Below, one piece after another: positions 35,529 through 43,967 of a stretch of 64,000 bases of DNA. Every line of letters begins with the position of its first letter. Position 1 is the stretch's first letter. The notes under the pieces are model-generated. The model was given only the letters and a program-made list of their open reading frames with translations. It was not told where the DNA came from and did no database searches. The DNA is from Sulfitobacter sp. DFL-14. GTDB lineage: Bacteria > Pseudomonadota > Alphaproteobacteria > Rhodobacterales > Rhodobacteraceae. The position numbers and the translations under genes are program-made. Location of the stretch: the NCBI RefSeq assembly GCF_003335585.1, contig NZ_QBFD01000046.1, positions 273,345 through 337,344 of the forward strand, read 5' to 3'.

Positions 35529-36207
35529 CGTGCGTCCTTTCGTGATCTGGGGGAATATCCGCTGTGGCACGCACCTGGGGAGGATCCTGGGTTTGCGATC
35601 GTCTGGGCACCTGCACCAATGCGCGGTCGCGGATCTTTTGCGGATGTGATGGGGTGCAAGTGGCTGGAAAAGCGACTATCTGGTTGAGAATCTTGGATGT
35701 TGTGGTGCATCGCAAGATGCGCGGCACTGGTTTCCTTACGGTGCTGCACATGTGAACGATCTGTGCTCATGAAACCAATGATCCAAGTTTTTCGTAGGGT
35801 GGGCCTGGCTGGTGAGAAGCCAGAATTCAACCTAAGAGGGAATATTTCCGGACCACGGATACATACTAAAGTTTCTAAAATACATATCAAAAGTTAGTTT
35901 TTACAATAAATTCAAAAAGGGCGTCTAAAAATTAGGCGATGGTCACCCTTCCTCCAGCACCTGGTTGGCCGACACCACATTTGCGATGGCCACGCCGAAA
36001 CCTGGCCTCTGTTTTCTGACCTTCGAAGGTGCGCGCCTATAGCTTGGGGGATCGTCGAGTTCCGGGGCAGGCGATTTCGCCAAAGAGGTCCTTGCGATCA
36101 CCGATAGCCGGGGGGGCGATGTGGCTTCTGGACAGAATTATGCAACGAATTCAGCGAATGGCCGGAATGCTGAGGTTGCGGCTCCTCGTCAAGCGCACCT
36201 GCGCCGG
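35529..36207. other. Long intergenic region, partly AT-rich
   Basis: This 679-base gap between the NRPS start and the cardiolipin synthase stop contains no gene I can support. The part around 35840-35930 is clearly AT-rich and probably holds the NRPS promoter. A 65-codon open stretch without recognisable product lies on the minus strand at 35943-36137. The low coding density is unusual here and may mark the edge of an inserted block. Confidence 0.5.
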
Positions 36208-37641
36208 TCAAAGTACGGGGCCAATCGTGGCAATCACGTTATTCCAGATGCGCCTGTGCCGTGGCCATGCAACCACCAGATCAAGGGTCACGGGAGCGGA
36301 ACGCGCGATATAATCCGCCTGGCGCCCGCGCACGGCCCGGGTCACCTCCTGATCCTGCAGCAGAATGTTGTTCTCGTAGTTCAGATCAAAGCTGCGCAGA
36401 TCGAGGTTCGATGAGCCCACAAGCGTCACCTTGCCATCCAGCGTCAGCGTCTTGGCATGCAGCAGGCCGCCCTCGAATTCATGGATCTCGCATCCGGCAG
36501 AGAGCAACCTGCGATAATAACTCCGGCTTGCCGCGGCGACGATCCAGCTGTCATTTACCCTGGGAAAGATCAGCGTCACCCTGACGCCGCGATGAGCGGC
36601 GGAACACAAGGCTTCCAGAACGGTCGCATCCGGCACGAAATACGGGGTCGAGAGTGTCAGGCTGTCCTGCGCACAAGTGATGAGGTTTGAAAAAAGCTGC
36701 GGTGTGGCGCCCCGCCGTTCGGTCGGGCCATCGCCCATCACCTGCGCCGGGAACCCTTCATCGGTCGGGCTTGCTGTCAGCGTGAAACCGTCGGGCGATT
36801 TTCCGGTGGCCTGCATCCAGTCACTGAGGAACAACAGTTCATTCTGCGCGACAATGGCGCCTTCGAACCGCAGCATGATGTCGACCCAGGGGGCATATTT
36901 TGCCTTGACGAGAAATTCCGGATCGGCCGAGTTCCGGCTGCCGCAATAGGTGATCTTGCTGTCGATGACCGTGATCTTGCGGTGATTGCGCAGGTCTATG
37001 CGACTGGTCAGCAGCGTGCGGATCAGGTTCCCGAAAGGCAGGGCCACGGCCATCTGCACGCCCGCATCCTTCATCTGCTGCCAGAGCGGCGACTTGATCA
37101 GGGCCCGCGACCCCAAACCATCGGCCATGGCCCGGCAGGTGACACCGCGCTGTGCCGCGCGGATCAGGGCCTGCGCGACCTCCGTGCCGGTCGTGTCGTC
37201 GAGCCAGATGTAATAAAGCACGTGGACCTGGCTTTGCGCGGCGTCGATATCGGCGATGAGATGCGCGTTCGTGGCTGCCGCGTCGGCCATCACCTCAGCC
37301 CGGTTCCCGGCAACCGCGTGGAATCCGTTGATCGACGCCGCATATCGAAAGGCCGACCTGTAAAGCGGGTCGATCAGCCGCTCCGTATCATCCGGGTTCC
37401 CCATGAGGTGGGGTGCCCTGGCACGGATCTGGTCGAAAACGTCCTTGTGGCGCTGGTTCGCATGGTTCCCGACGTCGATTTCACCAAACAGGAAATAGAT
37501 CACGGTGCCGACATAGGGCAGCACCGTAAGGATGATGAACCACGCCAGACGTGCCTGTGGCGAAAGATCATCGCGCAGCAGGATACGGAGCGTAAACCCG
37601 ATCACGATCAAAATATGAGCCGTGAGCAGAACTGTCGTCAT
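36208..37641 (-). CDS. cls: Cardiolipin synthase (phospholipase D family)
   Basis: Inner-membrane enzyme joining two phosphatidylglycerols into cardiolipin and glycerol. It has 477 residues. Two N-terminal membrane helices (TTVLLTAHILIVIGFTL and LAWFIILTVLPYVGTVIYFLFG) are followed by two HKD motifs: HRKITVIDSKITYCGSRN and HAKTLTLDGKVTLVGSSN. The length and layout fit ClsA. Its start overlaps the stop of the EEP-family gene by 4 bases, so the two form an operon. Confidence 0.93.
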   Translation of the reverse strand: MTTVLLTAHILIVIGFTLRILLRDDLSPQARLAWFIILTVLPYVGTVIYFLFGEIDVGNHANQRHKDVFDQIRARAPHLMGNPDDTERLIDPLYRSAFRYAASINGFHAVAGNRAEVMADAAATNAHLIADIDAAQSQVHVLYYIWLDDTTGTEVAQALIRAAQRGVTCRAMADGLGSRALIKSPLWQQMKDAGVQMAVALPFGNLIRTLLTSRIDLRNHRKITVIDSKITYCGSRNSADPEFLVKAKYAPWVDIMLRFEGAIVAQNELLFLSDWMQATGKSPDGFTLTASPTDEGFPAQVMGDGPTERRGATPQLFSNLITCAQDSLTLSTPYFVPDATVLEALCSAAHRGVRVTLIFPRVNDSWIVAAASRSYYRRLLSAGCEIHEFEGGLLHAKTLTLDGKVTLVGSSNLDLRSFDLNYENNILLQDQEVTRAVRGRQADYIARSAPVTLDLVVAWPRHRRIWNNVIATIGPVL

Positions 37642-38321
37642 GTCACGCTCTCCGTGAAGGCAATGTCGATGACGACGGGCAGGTGATCCGATGCACGTTT
37701 CGCCAAAGTGGAATGATGCACATGTGCTGACACTGCCTGTAACCCCTTGCCGAGAACAAATCTGTCAAGCGCAGCGGTCGGACGGGTTGCGTGGAAGCTC
37801 GGTCCCGGAGAGACAACATCTGCCGGCGCATCGAAGGGCAACCGGCCGACATTCCACTCGTTGAAATCGCCCGCGAGCAGAACGGGATGATCGCGATCTT
37901 TCATCACCTCTTGCAAGGTCGACATCTGTTTGCGCCGCATACCCGGCGTAAGCCCGAGATGGACGCCGATCACCTCAAGCTGCGGTTGCTCCAGCCGCAC
38001 CGAAACCGCCCCGCGCGGCTCCAGTGTAGGTAGCTCGATCCTCTCCGGGACATGATCGGAAAAGCGTGATCGCACGAGTATCGCGTTCCCGTGCCAACCA
38101 TGACTGAGCGGGTGCAGGGAAACATCGGTCATGATGTAATCAAACTCGGTTTCCAGGCGATCCAGAGGCAGCACACCTGCCCGGGTGCCGACCCGCCGGT
38201 CCGCTTCCTGAAGAACGATGATATCCGCATTGATTTCAGCCAGGACATCAACAATCCGATCCGGGTCGCGCCGCCAGTCAAGGCCAACGGCTTTGCGGAT
38301 GTTGTAACTCGCGACCCGCAT
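37638..38321 (-). CDS. Endonuclease/exonuclease/phosphatase (EEP) family protein
   Basis: Metal-dependent phosphoesterase fold, 227 residues, without signal peptide. Motifs are ASYNIRKAVG (Asn), VLQEADRR (metal Glu), GDFNEWN (Asp/Asn) and RASDHLPV (Asp-His). Members hydrolyse DNA, phospholipids or inositol phosphates, so the substrate is open. Coupling to cardiolipin synthase suggests a membrane-lipid role, as in E. coli clsB-ybhP, but that is inference. The start is preceded by AGGAAAGGA. Confidence 0.85.
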   Translation of the reverse strand: MRVASYNIRKAVGLDWRRDPDRIVDVLAEINADIIVLQEADRRVGTRAGVLPLDRLETEFDYIMTDVSLHPLSHGWHGNAILVRSRFSDHVPERIELPTLEPRGAVSVRLEQPQLEVIGVHLGLTPGMRRKQMSTLQEVMKDRDHPVLLAGDFNEWNVGRLPFDAPADVVSPGPSFHATRPTAALDRFVLGKGLQAVSAHVHHSTLAKRASDHLPVVIDIAFTESVT

Positions 38322-38667
38322 ACATTCCTTTCCTGCGATATCTTTGCGGCTCCACTACCGCAGATCACCGATCGCGCTGTCAAGCTGGTTGTCCGTGCCA
38401 TACGCCCACGTAGGGAACCAAAGTTTGCAGCGCAATCAGATGATAGGTTTGGCTTCGAACCGATCATGCCCGATCTGGGCGGAGCGCCCGGTGCCGACGG
38501 AAAAGCCACCAGGCCTGTGCCTTGGCTGTTTTTGGCCAGAACCGTGGTCATTTCTTGCCAGGTATTATGGGTCCTCCGGTGGCATTTTCTTGTCTCTGCC
38601 GCCTGTCGCAACCGACTGTGGCCAGCGTCGGGCCCTCGGGCCTTCGATCATTTCTGGGAGGAAAACC
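38322..38667. other. Divergent promoter region between EEP gene and TAXI-TRAP operon
   Basis: The 346 bases hold no supported gene. It must contain the promoter of the TAXI operon. Two sequences resembling sigma-54 -24/-12 elements occur near 38545 and 38580, but both have 9 instead of 10 bases between the invariant dinucleotides, so I do not call them. Confidence 0.45.
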
Positions 38668-39624
38668 ATGATCAATTTCAAATCCGCTCTGCGCGGTTGT
38701 GCACTGGCGACGACACTGGCGGCAGTTCCGTTTGCCGTACAGGCGCAGGAGTTCATCAACGTGCTGACCGGTGGCACATCCGGCGTCTACTATCCGCTGG
38801 GTGCGGGGCTGGCCAATATCTATGGCGAGAAGATCGACGGTGTGCGCACGCAGGTGCAATCCACCAAGGCCAGCGTCGAGAACCTGAACCTGTTGCAGGA
38901 CGGACGCGGCGAACTGGGCTTTGCGCTGGGTGACTCCGTCGCGATGGCCTGGGAAGGGAACGCGGATGCGGGCTTTGCGCAGAAGCTGGACAAGCTGCGG
39001 GGCATCGCCGCGATCTATCCGAACTACATCCAGATTGTTGCCAGCACCGACAGCGGCATCACCGAATTTAGCGGTCTGGCGGGCAAGAGCCTGTCGGTGG
39101 GCGCACCGGCATCGGGCACCGAGCTGAACGCACGGGCCATTTTTGGCGCGATGGACATGTCCTATGAGGATCTGGGCAAGATCGAGTATCTGCCCTTTGC
39201 TGAATCGGTTGAGCTGATCAAGAACCGCCAGCTGGACGGTACATTGCAATCTGCGGGGCTTGGCGTTGCCTCGATCCGCGATCTGGCGTCTTCGGTGCCG
39301 ATCACCGTTGTGGCGATCCCTGGCGATGTGGCTGAAAAGCTGGGCGCGCCCTATGTTGCGGCCACCATCCCCGCAGGCACCTACGACGGTCAGGAGGCTG
39401 ACGTGCCGACCGTTGCCGTGTCAAACTTTCTGGTCAGCCACGAGGGCGTCAGCGACGAGATCGCATATCAGATGACCAAGCAGCTGTTCGAGAACCTGGA
39501 TACGCTGGTCGCGGCCCATCAGGCGGCGGCGCAGATCGACATGGCGAAAGCGCTGGAGGGCATGCCGATTCCGCTGCATCCCGGCGCAGAGCGGTATTAC
39601 CGCGAGATGGGCATCCTCAAGTAA
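38668..39624 (+). CDS. TAXI-family TRAP transporter solute-binding protein
   Basis: Periplasmic binding protein of 318 residues with a signal peptide ending FAVQA. The mature start EFINVLTGGTSGVYYPLGAGLANIY is diagnostic of the TAXI class (GTGGTGGVYYPxGG-like). The C-terminus AKALEGMPIPLHPGAERYYREMGI is also typical. GGAGG precedes the ATG. TAXI proteins deliver carboxylates or amino acids to TRAP permeases; the ligand here is unknown. It heads a five-gene operon ending in its own two-component pair. Confidence 0.93.
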   Translation: MINFKSALRGCALATTLAAVPFAVQAQEFINVLTGGTSGVYYPLGAGLANIYGEKIDGVRTQVQSTKASVENLNLLQDGRGELGFALGDSVAMAWEGNADAGFAQKLDKLRGIAAIYPNYIQIVASTDSGITEFSGLAGKSLSVGAPASGTELNARAIFGAMDMSYEDLGKIEYLPFAESVELIKNRQLDGTLQSAGLGVASIRDLASSVPITVVAIPGDVAEKLGAPYVAATIPAGTYDGQEADVPTVAVSNFLVSHEGVSDEIAYQMTKQLFENLDTLVAAHQAAAQIDMAKALEGMPIPLHPGAERYYREMGILK

Positions 39625-39645
39625 GCACGCCCGTGTTTCGCATAT

Positions 39646-39677
39646 GGATGGGGTGCGCCGTGTGGCGCATCCCATCC
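39646..39677 (+). terminator. Intercistronic hairpin after the TAXI binding-protein gene
   Basis: A 14-bp stem with one G-U pair and a GTGT loop lies 21 bases after the stop and 30 bases before the permease start. No U-tract follows directly. It is the longest of the hairpins that follow binding-protein genes in this window. Confidence 0.7.
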
Positions 39678-39706
39678 GGTCTCTTTGATCTGTCCAAGGT
39701 GTTCTC

Positions 39707-41779
39707 ATGTCCAATCCCGTTTCACCCCCCGACCCGCTAGAGGGACACGAGGTGTCGTTTGGCGCTGGTCCCGTTGGCCGTCTGCTGTTCTGGATCGCAG
39801 TTGTGTTTTCGGTCTTTCAGATCGTCACTGCCGCGCATCTTGTCGATCTGTCCAGTCAGATCACACGCGCTGTGCATGTCGGTTTTCTCACGTTGCTGGC
39901 CTTTCCCCTGATCGCCTATGGCCGCCGCATGTCGGTGTCGCTGAAGGCTCTGGCCTGGGGTTTTGCCCTGGCGGGTGTTGCGGTGGCGCTCTATCAGTGG
40001 TGGCAGTACCAGCCGCTGATCCTGCGCGCAGGGCGTCCGCTGACGCAGGATATTGTCGTTGGCGTGGTTGCGCTGGTTGTGGTCTTTGCCGCCGCCTGGA
40101 CGATGATGGGTTTTGCCCTGCCGCTGATCGCGGGGCTGTTCCTGGCCTATTGCCTGTTTGGTGAATATCTTCCCGCGCCGCTGAATCATCGTGGTTACGA
40201 TTTCTCTCAGGTGATCGACCACATGGCCTATGGGACCGAGGGGATTTACGGCATCCCGACCTATGTGTCTTCGACCTATATCTTTCTGTTCATCCTGTTC
40301 GGCTCGTTTCTCGAACGCGCAGGGATGATCCGCCTGTTTACCGAGGTGGCGCTGGGTCTGTTTGGTCAGCGGCAGGGTGGGGCGGCCAAGGTTGCGGTGG
40401 TGTCCTCGGGGCTGATGGGGACGATTTCGGGCTCGGGCGTTGCCAACGTGGTGACCACCGGTCAGTTCACGATCCCCCTGATGAAGAAATTCGGCTATCG
40501 GCCCGCCTTTGCCGGGGGGGTCGAAGCGACGGCCTCGATGGGCGGGCAGATCATGCCGCCGGTGATGGGGGCGGTTGCCTTTATCATGGCCGAGACGCTG
40601 GACGTCGCCTATGTCGAGGTGGTCAAGGCCGCGCTGATCCCCGCGATGCTGTATTTCGCCTCGGCCTTCTGGATGGTTCATCTTGAAGCCGGCCGCCACG
40701 GGTTGCGCGGGCTGAGCGAGGAAGATCTGCCCTCTGCCCGCAAGGCGATCCGGGAAAACTGGATGCTGCTCGTGCCTTTGGGTGTGCTGGTTTACCTGTT
40801 GTTCGGCGGCTACACGCCGCTGTTTGCGGGCACCATTGGTCTGGGGCTGACCGTGCTGCTGATCCTTGGCGGCTCCGCCGTGCTGAACCTACCTGCGGGG
40901 GCCATGCGCGTGGTGTTCTGGATGTGTCTGGGGCTTGTCGCTGCCGGGTTCCTGCAATTTGGCATCGACGTGCTGATCGCGGCGCTGGCTGTGCTTCTTG
41001 TCTGGTGTGCCCTGTCACGCGGCGGGCGTGAAACCCTGATCCTGTGCCGGGATTCGCTGGCCGAGGGGGCCAAGACGGCGCTGCCGGTTGGTGTTGCCTG
41101 TGCGCTGGTGGGCATCATCATCGGCACGATGACCCTGACGGGGGCGGCCAATACATTTGGTCAGTTCATTGTGGCAGTGGGGCAGAGCAGTCTGTTGCTG
41201 AGCCTGATCCTGACGATGTTCACCTGCATCCTGCTGGGCATGGGGATTCCAACGATCCCCAACTATATCATCACCTCGTCGATTGCGGGGCCTGCCCTGC
41301 TTGAGCTTGGTGTGCCGCTGATTGTCAGCCACATGTTCGTCTTCTACTTCGGCATCCTTGCGGATCTGACACCACCCGTGGCGCTGGCCTGTTTTGCGGC
41401 GGCACCCATTGCCAAGGAAAGCGGGCTCAAGATCAGCCTGGAGGCGATCAAGGTGGCGGCCGCCGGCTTCGTCATTCCCTTTATGGCGGTCTATACGCCG
41501 GCGTTGATGCTGCAAGCGGGCGGGCCTTTGGCCGAAACGATCGGGTATTGGCCTGCCGTCGCCTATATCGTGTTCAAGACGGTCCTTTGCATCGGGATGT
41601 GGGGCGCTGCGGTGATCGGCTGGCTGGGCCGTCCGCTGGGTTGGCCCCTGCGCATCCTGGGCATCGTCGCGGCCGTCACGCTGATCGCGGCCTTGCCTGC
41701 CACCGATGAAATCGGCTTTGCCCTGGCGGCGCTCTTTGTCGGCGGTGTCGTCATCATGCGGCGCAGGGCGGTTGCGTGA
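39707..41779 (+). CDS. TRAP transporter permease, fused small and large subunits (DctQM type)
   Basis: Inner-membrane permease of 690 residues used by TAXI systems. The first ~180 residues correspond to the four-helix DctQ part. The DctM part follows with GTISGSGVANVVTTGQFTIPLMKKFGY, ASMGGQIMPPVMGAVAFIMAE and GMGIPTIPNYIITSSIAGPAL, all strongly conserved in fused TRAP permeases. It is driven by a sodium gradient in studied members. Its stop overlaps the DUF1850 gene by GTGA. Confidence 0.93.
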   Translation: MSNPVSPPDPLEGHEVSFGAGPVGRLLFWIAVVFSVFQIVTAAHLVDLSSQITRAVHVGFLTLLAFPLIAYGRRMSVSLKALAWGFALAGVAVALYQWWQYQPLILRAGRPLTQDIVVGVVALVVVFAAAWTMMGFALPLIAGLFLAYCLFGEYLPAPLNHRGYDFSQVIDHMAYGTEGIYGIPTYVSSTYIFLFILFGSFLERAGMIRLFTEVALGLFGQRQGGAAKVAVVSSGLMGTISGSGVANVVTTGQFTIPLMKKFGYRPAFAGGVEATASMGGQIMPPVMGAVAFIMAETLDVAYVEVVKAALIPAMLYFASAFWMVHLEAGRHGLRGLSEEDLPSARKAIRENWMLLVPLGVLVYLLFGGYTPLFAGTIGLGLTVLLILGGSAVLNLPAGAMRVVFWMCLGLVAAGFLQFGIDVLIAALAVLLVWCALSRGGRETLILCRDSLAEGAKTALPVGVACALVGIIIGTMTLTGAANTFGQFIVAVGQSSLLLSLILTMFTCILLGMGIPTIPNYIITSSIAGPALLELGVPLIVSHMFVFYFGILADLTPPVALACFAAAPIAKESGLKISLEAIKVAAAGFVIPFMAVYTPALMLQAGGPLAETIGYWPAVAYIVFKTVLCIGMWGAAVIGWLGRPLGWPLRILGIVAAVTLIAALPATDEIGFALAALFVGGVVIMRRRAVA

Positions 41780-42168
41780 TCGGGTGTCTGAGCGTGGGGG
41801 CCGCAGTGCTGCATCTGGCGCTGGGGTCCTTCACGTTGCACTGGACTCATTCGGTTGAACATGTCGCCTGGCAGGAAGACTGGCGCGTCGATGGTGACGT
41901 GCTGACGCTGGAACGGTCGCGCCTCAAGGGATCAGGCGCGGGGATGGAGCCGGGGCCGGATGCGGTTCTGAAGGATGGCTGGTGGGTCTCTGCCGGCCAT
42001 CTTCAGGTTCCGGCGCTGATGCTGGCGGCCTCCGGTGCGACGGGCGCAGGCTGGACGTTGTGCGCGGACGGACAATGCCGGGTCATCGGCGCTGATCGTG
42101 CCGCGCCGATTATGGTCGCGCCCTGTAAAACGGAGGCTGTAAAACGTACCGAACCCGTGCCAGACTGA
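41776..42168 (+). CDS. DUF1850 domain-containing protein
   Basis: Small protein of 130 residues starting at a GTG that overlaps the TRAP stop by 4 bases. The family is defined by an N-terminal membrane or signal-like segment and WTHSVEHVAWQEDWRV, followed by GAGMEPGPDAVL and a C-terminal WTLCADGQC segment. DUF1850 proteins are found almost only beside TAXI-type TRAP permeases. An accessory role in transport is plausible, but no biochemical function is established. Confidence 0.85.
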   Translation: MIGCLSVGAAVLHLALGSFTLHWTHSVEHVAWQEDWRVDGDVLTLERSRLKGSGAGMEPGPDAVLKDGWWVSAGHLQVPALMLAASGATGAGWTLCADGQCRVIGADRAAPIMVAPCKTEAVKRTEPVPD

Positions 42169-42173
42169 GGGCC

Positions 42174-43967
42174 ATGATCCGTACCGGCCATATACGCACT
42201 TTCCTGTTCATGCTGTGCCTTGCGCTGCTGGTTGCGGGTCTGGGTGGGATGGTGGCCTATCGGGAGGAGATTCTGCGCCTTGCCGAGACGCTGGACCAAT
42301 CGCTGACCCTGACGCGGCGGTCCATCGAGACGGAGATCGACCGGTTCCGGTATCTGCCGGAGGTGGCAGAACAGGACGTGCGGATCAGCCGGGCGGTCAC
42401 GGCACCGCAGGATGCCGGGGCGGTTGCTGCCGCAAACCGGTATCTTGAGACGATAGCCGCCGTATCGGGTGCCAACCAGCTGTATCTGCTGGATCAATCG
42501 GGCATCGCCATCGCGGCCAGCAACTGGAACACGCCGGATACCTTCGTGGGGATCGACTACAGTTTCCGGCCCTATTTCCGCGATGCGGTGGATGCCGGTG
42601 CTGGGCGTTTCTATGGGATCGGGGTCACCACGGGCCGACCGGGATATTTCCTGTCGTCGCGTCTGGATCTGGGGGGCGGGGATCTTGCCGTCCTGGTGGT
42701 CAAGATTGACCTGACGCCCTTGCAGGCCACCTGGCGGCTGGCCGCCGTCGACACGGCGATTGCCGATGCGGACGGGATCATCTTCCTGTCGGGTCAGCCT
42801 GACTGGCTTTACCGGCCGCTGTTTGCCCTGGGGGCGCAGGCGCGCGACCATATTGCGGTGACACGGCGCTACGAAGGGGTCAATTTCGATTCAGCCGAGG
42901 CGCTTTTGGCGGCGGAGCCCTCGTCGCTGGCCGATGTGCAGCCTGTGGACCTGTCGGGGCGGTCGCTGCTGCTGCGCCGTCTGGCCATGGAACAGGAGGA
43001 CTGGCAGGTGATCCAGGCCAGCCCGGTTGCCACCGCACGGCTGACCGCGCTGGCAACGGCGGCGATCCTTGGGCTGACGACGCTGGCAGCGGCGCTGCTG
43101 GTGCAGACCCTGTTGCAGCGCCGAAGGATGATCCGCATGCGGTTGCAGCAAAGCCGGTTGCTTGAGCAACAGGTGGAGCGGCGGACCCGAGAGCTGGCCG
43201 CCGAAATCGAAACGCGCATCGCGGCGGAATCGGAGCTGAACCGCGCCCAGGACGCGCTGATCCATTCCGAGAAGATGGCCGCACTGGGCCGGATGTCCGC
43301 TGCCATCGTCCATGAAATCAGCCAGCCGCTTGCCGCGATGGAGGCGACCCTGGCCGCCGCTGCCATTGGCGGGACGCGGGATGCCGGCGGCACGGCGAAA
43401 CGGATCGAAACCACACGCGGCCATATCCGGCGAATGCTGCGGACCATCAAGCACCTCAAGAGCTTCAGCCGCAAGGATACCGGGACATTGACCCCGGTGA
43501 ACATGGACCGGGTGATCGACAACGCCATCGAACTTGTCCGCCACCGCGCCGATGACATCGGGGCCAGGCTGACCTGTGATTGCCCCGGTGACGCGCCGCC
43601 GGTGATGGGCGGGATGGTGCGGCTGGAGCAGGTGTTGGTGAACCTGCTGCTGAACGCGCTGGACGCGGTGGTTGCCACTGCGGCGGGGCAGGTCGTGGTC
43701 ACGCGGAGGGTGACCCCGGAGGCGGTGATCGTGACGGTGAAGGACAATGGCGTGGGCCTGGACGCCGAGGCGATTGCCAAGATCGGAGAGCCGTTCTTCA
43801 GCCGCAAGCAGGAAGGCGAGGGGCTGGGGCTGGGCGTTGCGATCAGCCAGTCCATCGTGGAGGATTTCCACGGCACGCTGCATTACGACGCCGCTCCGGG
43901 GGAGGGCACCTGTGCGACTGTGACACTGCCCCGCGCTGAGCAGCGCAACCGAAAGACCGCCGCATGA
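42174..43967 (+). CDS. DctB-like sensor histidine kinase
   Basis: Membrane sensor of 597 residues. It has an N-terminal helix (TFLFMLCLALLVAGLGGMVAYR), a periplasmic double-Cache sensor at ~30-285 with PDTFVGIDYSFRPYFRDA as in DctB, and a second helix at ~289-310. A coiled coil precedes the kinase core, where VHEISQPLAAMEATLAA holds the phosphorylated His at ~378. The ATPase motifs are LLNALDAVV, DNGVGLD and GLGLGVAIS. It overlaps the response regulator by 4 bases. It most likely senses the carboxylate taken up by the adjoining TAXI TRAP system. Confidence 0.93.
   Translation: MIRTGHIRTFLFMLCLALLVAGLGGMVAYREEILRLAETLDQSLTLTRRSIETEIDRFRYLPEVAEQDVRISRAVTAPQDAGAVAAANRYLETIAAVSGANQLYLLDQSGIAIAASNWNTPDTFVGIDYSFRPYFRDAVDAGAGRFYGIGVTTGRPGYFLSSRLDLGGGDLAVLVVKIDLTPLQATWRLAAVDTAIADADGIIFLSGQPDWLYRPLFALGAQARDHIAVTRRYEGVNFDSAEALLAAEPSSLADVQPVDLSGRSLLLRRLAMEQEDWQVIQASPVATARLTALATAAILGLTTLAAALLVQTLLQRRRMIRMRLQQSRLLEQQVERRTRELAAEIETRIAAESELNRAQDALIHSEKMAALGRMSAAIVHEISQPLAAMEATLAAAAIGGTRDAGGTAKRIETTRGHIRRMLRTIKHLKSFSRKDTGTLTPVNMDRVIDNAIELVRHRADDIGARLTCDCPGDAPPVMGGMVRLEQVLVNLLLNALDAVVATAAGQVVVTRRVTPEAVIVTVKDNGVGLDAEAIAKIGEPFFSRKQEGEGLGLGVAISQSIVEDFHGTLHYDAAPGEGTCATVTLPRAEQRNRKTAA

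Noticed and set aside
35943..36137. Minus-strand open stretch of 65 codons ending in ANQVLEEG
   Set aside because: It reads somewhat like a protein end, but has no convincing start, no recognised family and an upstream stop. It could be a gene remnant, but there is not enough to annotate.
36029..36313. Plus-strand small ORF before cardiolipin synthase end
   Set aside because: Overlaps the cls 3' end in antisense, has Arg-rich composition and no ribosome-binding site.
38540..38600. Sigma-54 -24/-12-like promoters before the TAXI operon
   Set aside because: TGG...TTGC and TGGCA...TTGT are present, but the spacing between the invariant dinucleotides is 9 rather than 10 bases, and one lacks GC.
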